Source: Roseitranquillus sediminis
Lineage (GTDB): Bacteria; Pseudomonadota; Alphaproteobacteria; Rhodobacterales; Rhodobacteraceae
Length of the DNA: 64,000 nt
NCBI RefSeq assembly: GCF_016918935.1
Contig: NZ_JAFFOB010000008.1
Span: forward strand, 39,267-103,266
Direction of reading: 5' to 3'
In this document: positions 1-8,569 of the stretch, piece after piece
How positions within the stretch are numbered: position 1 is the first letter of the stretch
Layout: the number at the start of each line of letters is the position of its first letter
Made by a program: the position numbers and the translations under genes
Notes under the pieces: model-generated
What the model was told of the DNA's origin: nothing
Seen by the model: only the letters and a program-made list of their open reading frames with translations
Databases searched by the model: none

Positions 1-1
1 G

Positions 2-274
2 GCCATCAGCGCCGGCCTGCCCGACCCGACGAAGACCGTCTCCTATGCCCACGCGCCGATGGTCTCCGACGAGAAGACCGTCAAGGGCAGCTACATGGGC
101 AGCTGCGTGCCGCAGCGCGACATTCCGCGCTTCATCGACCTCTACCTTGCCGGGCGCCTGCCGGTAGACCGGCTGCGCACAGGCGACGTCAGCTTCGACA
201 CGATCAACCGCGGCTTCGACCTGCTCTCCTCGGGCAAGGTCGTGCGCCAAACTCTCCGGCCGCAGGCGGCCTGA
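2..274 (+). CDS. Zinc-dependent alcohol dehydrogenase, C-terminal part (5' end outside window)
   Basis: Only the last 90 residues are visible; the reading frame is open from base 2 and ends at a TGA at 272-274. The tail carries the GSYMGS / IPRFIDLYLAG / FDLLSSGKVVRQ pattern seen at the C-terminus of class III-like, zinc-dependent medium-chain alcohol dehydrogenases (the S-(hydroxymethyl)glutathione dehydrogenase relatives). The catalytic zinc and NAD-binding parts lie upstream of the window. It is followed 29 bases later by an aldehyde dehydrogenase on the same strand, so an alcohol-to-aldehyde-to-acid oxidation pair is likely. The exact substrate is unknown. Confidence 0.75.
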   Translation, partial: AISAGLPDPTKTVSYAHAPMVSDEKTVKGSYMGSCVPQRDIPRFIDLYLAGRLPVDRLRTGDVSFDTINRGFDLLSSGKVVRQTLRPQAA

Positions 275-303
275 CCCCCAGAAAGACCGAAAGGACCACG
301 GCG

Positions 304-1782
304 ATGGGAACTCAATACGACCTCTTCATCGACAACGAACGCGTCAGCGCTCCCGACCAGGAGCGGTTTCCGGCGGTCAATCCGTTCACGGGCAAGGAAT
401 GGGCGTCGGTGCCGCAGGCGAGCGACGCCCAGGTCGCCGAGGCGATCGCCGCGGCCCGCCGGGCCTACGACAGTGGCTGGAACAGGACGACCGGCTACGA
501 GCGGGCAAAGCTGATGCACCGCCTCGCGGACCTGCTTGACGCCAACGCCGACCGCATGGCCGAGATGGAGACCACCGACAACGGCAAGGTCATCCGCGAG
601 ACGCGCAGCCAGATGGGCTTTGCCGCCCGCGCCTACCGTTTCTTCGCCGGGATGGCCGACAAGCTGACCGGCAGCACGATCCCGCTCGACCAGACCGAGG
701 TCTTCGACTTCACGCGGCGCGAGCCGATCGGCGTGGCGGTCCTGATCACCGCCTGGAACTCGCCGATGGGGCTTCTGTCGAACAAGCTCGCCCCCGCACT
801 CGCCGCCGGCTGCACCGTTGTCGTGAAGCCCTCCGAGCACGCCTCGGTCACGACGCTCGAATTCGCCGACCTGGTCAAGGAGGCGGGCTTTCCGCCCGGC
901 GTCGTCAACGTCGTCACCGGCGACTACCGCACCGGGCAGGCCCTGCTGACGAGCGGTCGCGTCGACCGGGTGAGCTTCACCGGCAGCCCGGCGGTCGGCC
1001 GTCAGATCGCCGCGGACGCGGGCAAGGCGCTGGTCCCGGTGACGCTGGAGCTGGGCGGAAAATCCCCCAACATCATCTTCGACGACGCCGATCTCGACAA
1101 GGCGACGGTCGGCGCGCTCGCCGGCATCTTCGCCGCGACCGGGCAGACCTGCATCGCGGGGTCGCGCCTGCTGGTGCAGCGGGGCGTCTACGACGAGATC
1201 TCGCGGCGCCTGGTCGAGCGTGCCGGCCAGATCAAGCTGGGCAATCCGCTCGACAAGACGACCGAGATGGGCACGGCGGCGAACGAGCCGCAGTTCAAGC
1301 GCATCCTCGGCTCCGTCGAGAACGCGGTGAAGGAGGGCGCGACCCTCGCCACCGGGGGCAAGGCCGCCAAGGGCGAGCATCTGGGCCACGGCTTCTTCAT
1401 CGAGCCCACGATCTTCACCGACGTGAAGAACTCGATGACGCTGGCGCAGGAGGAGGTGTTCGGCCCCGTCCTGTCGATCATCCCCTTCGACACCGAGGAG
1501 GAGGCGATCGGGATCGCCAACGACACCAAGTACGGCCTCGCCTCGGGCGTCTGGACCACGAACCTGTCGCGCGCGATGCGGATGGTGCGGGCGATCCATG
1601 CCGGCACCGTCTGGGTCAACACCTACCGCGCCGCCTCGGTCATGGCGCCCTTCGGCGGGTACAAGGACTCCGGCTACGGCAAGGAGCGGGGCCTCGTCGC
1701 GCTCGAGGAGTTCCTGCACACCAAGAACGTCATGATCGACTACTCCGACGAGGAGCGCGATCCCTTCGCCATCAAGGTGTGA
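304..1782 (+). CDS. NAD(P)-dependent aldehyde dehydrogenase
   Basis: This 492-residue protein is full length for the aldehyde dehydrogenase superfamily, which oxidises aldehydes to acids. The VVKPSE motif is present, the general-base glutamate is in LELGGKSPN (about E249), and the nucleophilic cysteine is in TGQTCIAGSR (about C283). The C-terminal PFGGYKDSGYGKERG segment is also typical. The ATG is preceded by a GAAAGGA ribosome site. It sits between the alcohol dehydrogenase and a SnoaL-like protein in a same-strand run that reaches the SDR gene ending at 4576. The family is certain; the substrate is not visible, and neighbours suggest an intermediate of the organic-acid or alcohol pathway encoded here. 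Confidence 0.93.
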   Translation: MGTQYDLFIDNERVSAPDQERFPAVNPFTGKEWASVPQASDAQVAEAIAAARRAYDSGWNRTTGYERAKLMHRLADLLDANADRMAEMETTDNGKVIRETRSQMGFAARAYRFFAGMADKLTGSTIPLDQTEVFDFTRREPIGVAVLITAWNSPMGLLSNKLAPALAAGCTVVVKPSEHASVTTLEFADLVKEAGFPPGVVNVVTGDYRTGQALLTSGRVDRVSFTGSPAVGRQIAADAGKALVPVTLELGGKSPNIIFDDADLDKATVGALAGIFAATGQTCIAGSRLLVQRGVYDEISRRLVERAGQIKLGNPLDKTTEMGTAANEPQFKRILGSVENAVKEGATLATGGKAAKGEHLGHGFFIEPTIFTDVKNSMTLAQEEVFGPVLSIIPFDTEEEAIGIANDTKYGLASGVWTTNLSRAMRMVRAIHAGTVWVNTYRAASVMAPFGGYKDSGYGKERGLVALEEFLHTKNVMIDYSDEERDPFAIKV

Positions 1783-1845
1783 CCCCGGCGCCGGCGCGTC
1801 CCTTCGAGCGCGCGCCGGCGACAACCTCTCAGGAAAGGACCGCAA

Positions 1846-2316
1846 GTGGACCCGTCGACGGACGACTACATCGCGATCATGCAACTCTACGCCCGCTACG
1901 CGCGCGCCATCGACAGCGGCGACGGCGAAGGCTGGGCCAACTGCTATGCCACGGATGGGCAGTACCTGTCCTCGACCTTCGGCGAGTGCAACGGCAGAAG
2001 CGAACTCGCCGAGTTCGCCGCGGATCACTACCGGCGCTGGCTCGACCAGGGCATCCAGACCCGGCACTGGAACAATCAGGTGCTGCTGACCGACAACGGC
2101 GACGGCACGATCACCGGTTCGGTCTACGTGCTGCTCGCCGGCGTCAAGGCGGGCGAGGCGCCGGCGCTGCACCTGCAGACCGTCTACACCGACACGCTGG
2201 TCCGCGAAGCCGGCCGCTGGGTCCTGAGGCAGCGGCGCTCGGATGCCGACCAGCGGCCCGACCCGTCGCAGCTCGGCTTCAAGCGCTGGGACACCGGCGA
2301 GGGGATACGCGAATGA
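1846..2316 (+). CDS. SnoaL-like (NTF2-fold) protein
   Basis: This 156-residue protein has the SnoaL/NTF2-like pattern: an N-terminal helix (IAIMQLYARYARAIDSGDGEGW) followed by a curved-sheet region with HWNNQVLLTDN and a C-terminal GRWVLRQRRSD. Such proteins act as small cyclases, dehydratases or isomerases, or only bind ligand; which applies here cannot be told. It starts with GTG, supported by an AGGAAAGG site 8 bases upstream. Its TGA overlaps the ATG of the following flavoprotein (ATGA), so the two are probably translationally coupled and act on the same substrate. Confidence 0.7.
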   Translation: MDPSTDDYIAIMQLYARYARAIDSGDGEGWANCYATDGQYLSSTFGECNGRSELAEFAADHYRRWLDQGIQTRHWNNQVLLTDNGDGTITGSVYVLLAGVKAGEAPALHLQTVYTDTLVREAGRWVLRQRRSDADQRPDPSQLGFKRWDTGEGIRE

Positions 2317-3779
2317 GCGGCACATACGATGTCGTCGTGGCGGGGTGCGGGATCGCGGGGCTGTCGGCCGCGGTCTCGGCGGCCGAGGCGGGCGCGCGCG
2401 TCGCCGTGCTCGAGCGGGCGACCGAGGAAGAGCGCGGCGGCAACACGCGCTGGACCGAGGCGTTCATGCGCATGAAGAGCGAGGACGAGGTCTCGGACGA
2501 CTTCGAAGAGCATTTCATGGCCAATTCCGGGTTTCACCTCGACCCCGGGCTCGTGCAGGAGACGATGCGCGCCCCCGAGGACTGGCCGGCCATCGTCAAG
2601 GCGCTGTCGTTCACCGATCCCGAGCTGATCGGAACGCTCGCGGCCGAGGCGGGGCCGACGCTCGGCTGGCTCAAGGGCTACGGCGTCACCTTCTCCGCGA
2701 TGCCGAGCTACCTGATCACCCAGTCGACCACCCGGATCAGCCCGGTGGGGGGCGGCCAGGCCCTGATCGATGCGCTCGCCGCCGCGGCGGAGCGGCTGTC
2801 GGTCGACTTCTTCTACGAAACGACGGCCGAGGCCTTGCTCCTCGGGACGGACGGCGAGGTCTGCGGCATCCGCGCCTCGTCGCATGCAGGGCGCAATCAG
2901 CGTTTCATGGGCGCCGTGATTCTGGCCTGCGGTGGCTTCGAGGGCAACGCCGAGATGCAGGCGCGTTACTACGGCCCGGCGGCCCGCTACATCCGCCCGG
3001 TCGCCCGCGGCGGCTACTACAACCGCGGCGAGGGGATCCGGATGGCGCTGGACATCGGCGCGGCACCCTGCGGCGACTTCAGCGAATACCATGCCGAGCC
3101 GATCGATCCGCGCTCGGGCGAGTCCGAGGCGATCGTCTTCGTGTTTCCGTACGGCATCCTGGTCGACCAGAACGGCCGCCGGTTCATCGACGAGGCGTCG
3201 GACGCCGTCGACGCGATCTACGAGAACATCTCGCGCGTCATCAATCGGCTGCCGGGAGGGATCGCCTACGTGATCACCGATGCCGGGCTCGACGACGTCC
3301 CGAACTGGCAACGCACGGTACGCTCGTCCGAGAAGCCTTTCGTCGCGGACACGCTCGACGGACTGGCCGAGCAGATCGGTGTTCCGGCGGAGACACTCGC
3401 GGCAACCGTCGAGGCATTCAACGCGGCGACCGTCGACGGCACGTTCAGGCCGCTCGAGAAGGATGGACTCGGCACGCGCGGACTTGATCCGGCCAAGTCG
3501 AACTGGGCCCGCCCGATCACGCGCGGGCCCTATCGGGCCTGGCCAATCAGTTCAGCCAACTGCTTCACTTTCGGCGGCCTGCGCTGCAACAGCTCGGCCC
3601 AGGTCGTCGACCAGTCCGGCCGGTGCATCGACGGCCTCTACGCGGCCGGCGAGACGATGGGACTCTACTACGGGCGCTACACCGGGGCGACCTCCGTCCT
3701 GCGCGGCGCCGTCTATGGACGCATTGCCGGTCGTCACGCGGTCGAGCATGGCGCTGCCGCCACGCGCAGCGCGACCTGA
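2313..3779 (+). CDS. FAD-dependent dehydrogenase, fumarate reductase/TcuA-like family
   Basis: This 488-residue flavoprotein has an N-terminal dinucleotide motif (GCGIAG, residues 11-16, ending in a glutamate at VAVLE) and the RGGNTRWT segment of the FrdA/KstD/tricarballylate-dehydrogenase superfamily. It also has GGGQALIDAL in the middle and a C-terminal FAD-closing segment (GLYAAGETMG). These enzymes desaturate or reduce carbon-carbon bonds next to a carboxylate or ketone. I chose the ATG at 2313 because it overlaps the preceding stop and places the Rossmann motif at the N-terminus; the frame is open further upstream but has no homology-like sequence there. The nearest guess is a TcuA-like acid dehydrogenase, but the substrate is open. 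Confidence 0.82.
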   Translation: MSGTYDVVVAGCGIAGLSAAVSAAEAGARVAVLERATEEERGGNTRWTEAFMRMKSEDEVSDDFEEHFMANSGFHLDPGLVQETMRAPEDWPAIVKALSFTDPELIGTLAAEAGPTLGWLKGYGVTFSAMPSYLITQSTTRISPVGGGQALIDALAAAAERLSVDFFYETTAEALLLGTDGEVCGIRASSHAGRNQRFMGAVILACGGFEGNAEMQARYYGPAARYIRPVARGGYYNRGEGIRMALDIGAAPCGDFSEYHAEPIDPRSGESEAIVFVFPYGILVDQNGRRFIDEASDAVDAIYENISRVINRLPGGIAYVITDAGLDDVPNWQRTVRSSEKPFVADTLDGLAEQIGVPAETLAATVEAFNAATVDGTFRPLEKDGLGTRGLDPAKSNWARPITRGPYRAWPISSANCFTFGGLRCNSSAQVVDQSGRCIDGLYAAGETMGLYYGRYTGATSVLRGAVYGRIAGRHAVEHGAAATRSAT

Positions 3780-3805
3780 ACGAAAGCACCAGGAGAAAGA
3801 AGCGG

Positions 3806-4576
3806 ATGGCGCGAACTCCAGACTACTTCCAGGGCAAGACCATCGCGGTCACGGGGGCCAGCAGCGGCCTTGGGCGTTCGGCTGCGGTGATCTTCGCACG
3901 TGAAGGCGCGAACGTCGTCTGCGGCGATGTCGACGAGACCGGCGGTGCCGAAACCGTGCGCTTGGTCGAGGCCGAGGGCAGCGAGGCTGCCTTCATCCGC
4001 ACCGACGTCACAAGGCGCGAGGACGTCCGCCGGTTCGTGGCCGAGGGCATCGGACAGTTCGGTGCGATCGACTTCCTTTTCAACTCGGCGGGCTCGGCGC
4101 TCAGGCGCTGCGGCTTCCTCGAGATCGACGACACGCTCTTCGACAAGTCGTTCGACCTCAACGTCAAGGGCACGTTCTACGGCATGCAGGAAGTGCTGCC
4201 GCACATGCTCGAACGGGGATCGGGCACGATCGTCAACGTCGCCAGCATGGCGCACAAGCGCGGCGGGCCCGGCACCTCGGTCCACTACGCTTCGTCCAAG
4301 GGGGCCGTCGTGACGATGACGATGGGGGTAGCGCGGGAGTTCGCCGGCCGCGGGATCCGCTGTCTGTCGATCTCGCCCGCGGCGGTGAACACGGCCTTCC
4401 AGGCCTCGTCCGGCACGTCCAGCGAGATGAGCGAGCGGCTCATGCAGGACATCCCGATGAAGCGGAATGCCGAACCGGACGAGATCGGCGAGCTGGTGCT
4501 GTTCCTGTGCTCCGACGCGTGCCAGTTCATGACCGCCGACACCGTCTATGTCAGCGGCGGCGGCGGCTTCCGCTAG
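3806..4576 (+). CDS. Short-chain dehydrogenase/reductase (SDR)
   Basis: This 256-residue classical SDR has the cofactor motif TGASSGLG at residues 16-23, an aspartate after strand 2 (CGDVD, suggesting NAD preference), NSAG, and a catalytic Ser147 / Tyr161 / Lys165 set (YASSK). The C-terminal SGGGGF is usual for the family. The ATG at 3806 lies after an AGGAGAAAGAAG site; an open frame extends further upstream but only through the end of the flavoprotein. It is the last gene of the plus-strand oxidation run and faces the GntR gene tail to tail. It probably oxidises or reduces a hydroxyl group of the pathway intermediate. Confidence 0.88.
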   Translation: MARTPDYFQGKTIAVTGASSGLGRSAAVIFAREGANVVCGDVDETGGAETVRLVEAEGSEAAFIRTDVTRREDVRRFVAEGIGQFGAIDFLFNSAGSALRRCGFLEIDDTLFDKSFDLNVKGTFYGMQEVLPHMLERGSGTIVNVASMAHKRGGPGTSVHYASSKGAVVTMTMGVAREFAGRGIRCLSISPAAVNTAFQASSGTSSEMSERLMQDIPMKRNAEPDEIGELVLFLCSDACQFMTADTVYVSGGGGFR

Positions 4577-4651
4577 CGCCGAGCATTCCACGCGGCGGTT
4601 CCCAAGCCTTTCGCCGTGGCCATTCCCGCAGGGCTTGGCGCTGCCCGGTTT

Positions 4652-5470
4652 CTAGTCCAACTCCCGTGGCAGCCGCCCCGCCGAATGCTGGCGGCTGGCG
4701 TCGGCTGCCGGCAGGGGCTGTCCCAGCGTGTAGCTGAGCCGCATGTCACCGCGGAAGGTCGACACCCCGCATTGCAGCGTCCTGCCCTCCCGGTCGTGGT
4801 AGGAATGCTCGCGCACGAGCATCGGACTGCCCTCCTTGATGTCGAGGCGGCGCGCCAGCCGTGCATCCGCCGATTCGACGTAGAGAAACACGCTGGTGGT
4901 CGGGATCTTCTCGCCGATGATCTCGCTGAGGAAGTCGTGGACCGGCCGCGTCTCGACCATCTCCCAGGTCACCCGTTCACCGAGATCGGGACGGATGTAG
5001 CGTATCTCGTGGCCGACAGCCCGTTCGTCGATGACGCGCAGCCGCTCCACCACATAGACGTCCGTGCCGGCGGGCAGCGACATCTGTGCCAGCGCTGCCT
5101 TCGGTCCCGGCCGGCGCGTCAGGCTCGGTTCGCGATAGACGACCTTGGCGCCGTAGGCGGCCACCTGTTCCTCGAAGGATACCGACTGCCCCGTATCGAG
5201 GCTGGCCGTGACGGAAACCGAAGGGGCGACGAAGGTGCCGCGTCCGATCTCGCGCACGATCAGCCCCTCGTACACCAGGAACGACAGAGCATGCCGGACA
5301 GTCGAGCGCGTGGTCGAGAATTCGGAGCAGAGGTCGGATTCGGACGGCAGCCGGTCCCCGGCCTTCAGGTCCCCCGCGGCAATGGTCGTGCGCAGCCGCT
5401 GCTGGATACGATAGTAGACTGGAACGAACTGCTCCTCGTCTCCGGCCGCTGCGCTTGCTCGCGTTGACAT
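4652..5470 (-). CDS. GntR-family (HutC/UTRA) transcriptional regulator
   Basis: This 272-residue protein has an N-terminal winged helix of GntR type (VYYRIQQRL ... LPSESDLCSEFSTTRSTVRHAL ... GRGTFVA) and a C-terminal UTRA ligand-binding domain with the typical VVERLRVIDERAVGHE and FLYVESADARLA segments. HutC-type regulators usually repress uptake and catabolic genes and are released by a pathway ligand. It is transcribed divergently from the ABC importer starting at 5620, so it most likely controls that operon and perhaps itself. A possible operator core in the intergenic region is repeated upstream of the TRAP operon. Confidence 0.9.
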   Translation of the reverse strand: MSTRASAAAGDEEQFVPVYYRIQQRLRTTIAAGDLKAGDRLPSESDLCSEFSTTRSTVRHALSFLVYEGLIVREIGRGTFVAPSVSVTASLDTGQSVSFEEQVAAYGAKVVYREPSLTRRPGPKAALAQMSLPAGTDVYVVERLRVIDERAVGHEIRYIRPDLGERVTWEMVETRPVHDFLSEIIGEKIPTTSVFLYVESADARLARRLDIKEGSPMLVREHSYHDREGRTLQCGVSTFRGDMRLSYTLGQPLPAADASRQHSAGRLPRELD

Positions 5471-5619
5471 GTCGACAATCTACCGCCTAGGGTCGCAAAA
5501 CGACTAGACAACTGCACAACTACAAGCCCGGTCTGAACGGGTCAACAGAGCCGGAAGCCCGGCGAAGCACGGCCCCCCAGAGCCGGCTTACCAGTGTCCG
5601 AGGAGGAGGAAAGACTGCC
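5471..5619. promoter_or_regulatory. Divergent promoter region with candidate GntR operator (GACTAGAC at 5502-5509)
   Basis: These 149 bases separate the divergent GntR gene and the ABC importer and must hold both promoters. GACTAGAC at 5502-5509 is the reverse complement of GTCTAGTC, which occurs in the only intergenic space upstream of the TRAP operon (18208-18215). ACATGTC also occurs in both places. HutC-type repressors bind short inverted repeats built on a GTCTA-like half. This is a candidate operator only; no complete palindrome is visible here. Confidence 0.4.
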
Positions 5620-6747
5620 ATGAGACGAACGCTCCTGATCACGTGCCTGTCGTCGCTGTCGCCCGTCGCATTCGGCGCGGCCTGGGCGCAAGACAACGCC
5701 ATCCCCGACTACTATCCCGAGGACTACGACCAGATCGTCGCCGCCGCCGCAGAGGAGGACGATCTTGTGGTCTACGGCAACATCGCGCGCGAGGCGTGGC
5801 AGCCGGTAATCGACCATTGCAGCGCCAGGTTTCCCGAGATGCCGGAGATCCAGACGCTCGACCTCGGCGCGACGGAAGTGTTCGAACGCTATTACACCGA
5901 AACCGCGGGCGGCGCGGACTCGGCGGATTTCATGCTGTCGATCGATCCGGGTGGCTGGCTGCGCTTCATCCAGCAGGACGGCGTCCTGCCGTATCAATCG
6001 CCCGAGCTCGAGCATCTGCCCGACTGGTCGTATTATGAGCCTGGTCTCTACATGTACTCGGCCGATCCCACGACGATCGCCTACAGCAAGGTCCAGTTTT
6101 CCGAAGGCGAGAACCCGACCGGCGTTGCCGATCTCGCCGCCAAGGTCGAGGCGGACCCCGCGGCGTATCAGGGGAATCTCAGCACCTATTCGCTTCCCGA
6201 ATACCTGACGGTCTGGTGGCCCTTCATAAATTCCCACACGCCCGAGGGCGGCTCCTGGGAAGAGAGCGAGGCCTGGCCCTGGATCGAGACGCTCGGACCC
6301 TCGACGCAACCGCTGTCGTCGTCCGGCCCGATGGTCGAAGGGATCATGACGGGCCAGTACGCCGCCGCCTACCTGACATCGAGCGGCAACCCGCGCCGGG
6401 CCGTCGCGACGGCCGCCGGCGAGCAACTGCTCGGCTACAACTTCATCGACGACGGCACCCCGATCTGGCTGCGGGGGATCGCGATCCCGCAAGAGAGCGG
6501 CAGCCCGAACGCGGCGAAGCTCCTGCTCGACTGCATCCTGTCGAGCGGCGGGCAGATCGCCGTGGCCGAGGGCGACTACACCGCCTACCGTCCGGACGTC
6601 GCGGGCGAAGCCAAGTGGCACCTGCAGAGCGTTCTCGACGAGGTCGGAGAGGAGAACGCGCTCTTCGTCTCCTATGACGACGTCTATCTCGACCAGGAGA
6701 CGCTGGATGCCTTCGTCGCCCGGTGGAACGAGGCCATGGGCCGCTGA
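5620..6747 (+). CDS. ABC transporter periplasmic substrate-binding protein
   Basis: This 375-residue protein starts with a Sec signal peptide (MRRTL, hydrophobic core, predicted cleavage after AWA at about residue 23). The mature part has the layout of the family-1 / Fbp-like binding proteins: LVVYGNIAREAWQPVIDHC near the N-terminus, then TAYSK-like and YSLPEYLTVWWPF segments. The ATG follows a GAGGAGGAAAG ribosome site. It would capture the substrate in the periplasm for the fused permease and ATPase encoded just downstream. Related proteins bind ferric iron, phosphonates, polyamines or small organic acids; the catabolic neighbours favour an organic solute. Confidence 0.88.
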   Translation: MRRTLLITCLSSLSPVAFGAAWAQDNAIPDYYPEDYDQIVAAAAEEDDLVVYGNIAREAWQPVIDHCSARFPEMPEIQTLDLGATEVFERYYTETAGGADSADFMLSIDPGGWLRFIQQDGVLPYQSPELEHLPDWSYYEPGLYMYSADPTTIAYSKVQFSEGENPTGVADLAAKVEADPAAYQGNLSTYSLPEYLTVWWPFINSHTPEGGSWEESEAWPWIETLGPSTQPLSSSGPMVEGIMTGQYAAAYLTSSGNPRRAVATAAGEQLLGYNFIDDGTPIWLRGIAIPQESGSPNAAKLLLDCILSSGGQIAVAEGDYTAYRPDVAGEAKWHLQSVLDEVGEENALFVSYDDVYLDQETLDAFVARWNEAMGR

Positions 6748-6786
6748 GCCAGCCGCGGCCCGAGCCAAGGCCTTCCCAAAGACCCC

Positions 6787-6813
6787 CCCCGGACGGCGCA
6801 GAGCCGCCCGGGG
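6787..6813 (+). terminator. Hairpin between binding-protein and permease genes
   Basis: CCCCGGACGGC (6787-6797) and GCCGCCCGGGG (6803-6813) form an 11-bp stem with one mismatch and a five-base loop. No T-run follows, so it is more likely an mRNA-stabilising or attenuating element than a full stop. Such hairpins between a binding-protein gene and its permease gene commonly keep the binding protein in excess. Confidence 0.45.
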
Positions 6814-6838
6814 ATTCCTCTCCGGATCTTCAGGCTAG

Positions 6839-8569
6839 ATGACGGATACCGACGCAGGTAACGCCTCTCAGGCGCATCGAGACGTGACTCGCACCCGGCT
6901 TGCCACCCCGCTGACGCAGTACGGAATCGTGCTGCTCACGGTGGTCCTGGTCGTCTCTCCGCTGCTGCCGATCCTCTACCAGAGCTTCATCGCGCAGCCG
7001 CTCTATCGCGACGACCTCGATTTCACCCTGTCGAACTACGCCCGCCTCTTCGTCAGCCGCGCTTTCTACGACATCCTCTGGGTGACCTTCCTCTTCTCGG
7101 CGGGCATCGCAGTGGTGTCGACGGCAATGGGCGCCCTGATGGCGGTCCTGACAGTGCGCACCGACATGCCCGGCCGCGGCTGGATCGGGACGATCTTCAC
7201 CATTCCGATCTACACCTCGTCCCTGGTGCTCGCCTTCGCCTGGATCACCGTCTACGGCCCGGGCGGCTATCTCACGGCGACCTGGGCCAACGTGCTGGGC
7301 CTGCCCGCGTGGGATCTCTACGGCCTCTGGGGCATGATCCTGATCGGCAGCACCGCCTATGCCGCCATCCCCTATTTCTACTGCACCTCGGCGCTGACGA
7401 TGGCCGATCCGTCGCACGAGCAGGCGGCCCAGATCTGCGGCGCCGGCCGAATGCGCACCCTCTGGCGCATCACGCTGCCACTCCTCAGACCGGCGCTCAG
7501 CTATTCGCTGCTGATCAATTTCGTGGCCGGGATCGAGACGCTTTCGATCCCCCTGATTCTGGGCGAGCCGCGCGGCGTCCGGACCTTCTCGACGTTCCTC
7601 TACACCGAGATCGGCAAGACCGAGCCGCAATACGGCCTCGTCGCCTGCGCCTCGATGCTGGTGCTCGTCTTCATGGCGCTGCTCATCATGCTGCAGCGCC
7701 GCGTCCTCGGCGACGCGCGCCGCTTCGTCACCGTGCAGGGCAAGGCGCAGGCGCCCAAGCGGCTGCGGCTGGGACCGCTCCGCTGGCCGCTCGCGACACT
7801 CTGCTGGATCTGGGTGACGGTGCTCGTCGTGCTGCCTCTGGCCGGTTTGCTCGCGCGTTCCGCGGTTCAGGTGCTGACGCCCTACATCTCGCCGCTGACG
7901 GTCCTGACCTGGGACAACTACGTCCAGATCTTCGAGGTCGATACCTACGCCCGCTCGATCTGGAACAGTCTCCTGATCGCCGGGGTGGGCGGCTTCTTCG
8001 CGGCTTGCCTGTCGCTCGGCATCGTCCTCGTCGCAGAGCGTTCGGACAACCCGCTGCGCCGGCCGCTCCGGTTCCTGTCGCTGTTCCCGCAGGCGGTGCC
8101 GGGCGTCATCGTCGGCGTCGGTCTGCTGTGGGCGTTCGTCCTCGTCCCGGGGCTCGACATCTTCCGCAGCACGGTCATCGGCCTGATGATCGCCTTCACG
8201 ATGCGCTACATCCCGCTGGCGGTCGGGGCGATCGCGCCGTCCCTCGGCGCCATCGGACCCGAGCTGGATCGCGCGGCGCGGACATCGGGCGCAACCTGGA
8301 TTGGCACGGTGCGCCGGATCCTGGTGCCGCTCGTCGCGCCCGGCTTCCTCGGCGCCTACATCCTGCTCTTCCTGAGCTTTCTGCGCGAATACACCTCGGC
8401 GGTGTTCCTCTACGTTCCCGGGACCGAAGTCATCGGCACGACGCTCCTGTCGCTCTGGGTCCAGGGCAAGAGCGGGCCTGTCGCCGCGCTCGCCGTGATC
8501 CAGATCGTCCTCGTCACCGCCGTCGTCCTGATCAGCCGCCGCCTGCTGGGAGTGAAGATGTATGGCTGA
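6839..8569 (+). CDS. ABC transporter permease, two fused permease domains
   Basis: This 576-residue inner-membrane protein carries two complete permease halves of the FbpB/ThiP type. Each half has about six hydrophobic helices and an EAA loop: EQAAQICGAGRMRTLWRITLPLL in the first half and DRAARTSGATWIGTVRRILVPLV in the second. The internal duplication means one polypeptide can form the whole channel. It lies 91 bases after the binding-protein gene and overlaps the ATPase gene by 8 bases, as expected of an importer operon. It follows a short hydrophilic N-terminus of about 30 residues. The family is clear; the substrate is not. Confidence 0.92.
   Translation: MTDTDAGNASQAHRDVTRTRLATPLTQYGIVLLTVVLVVSPLLPILYQSFIAQPLYRDDLDFTLSNYARLFVSRAFYDILWVTFLFSAGIAVVSTAMGALMAVLTVRTDMPGRGWIGTIFTIPIYTSSLVLAFAWITVYGPGGYLTATWANVLGLPAWDLYGLWGMILIGSTAYAAIPYFYCTSALTMADPSHEQAAQICGAGRMRTLWRITLPLLRPALSYSLLINFVAGIETLSIPLILGEPRGVRTFSTFLYTEIGKTEPQYGLVACASMLVLVFMALLIMLQRRVLGDARRFVTVQGKAQAPKRLRLGPLRWPLATLCWIWVTVLVVLPLAGLLARSAVQVLTPYISPLTVLTWDNYVQIFEVDTYARSIWNSLLIAGVGGFFAACLSLGIVLVAERSDNPLRRPLRFLSLFPQAVPGVIVGVGLLWAFVLVPGLDIFRSTVIGLMIAFTMRYIPLAVGAIAPSLGAIGPELDRAARTSGATWIGTVRRILVPLVAPGFLGAYILLFLSFLREYTSAVFLYVPGTEVIGTTLLSLWVQGKSGPVAALAVIQIVLVTAVVLISRRLLGVKMYG

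Noticed and set aside
142..2325. A 727-codon minus-strand open frame
   Set aside because: It runs antisense to the aldehyde dehydrogenase, SnoaL-like and flavoprotein genes and reads as Arg/Gly/Ala-rich low-complexity sequence.
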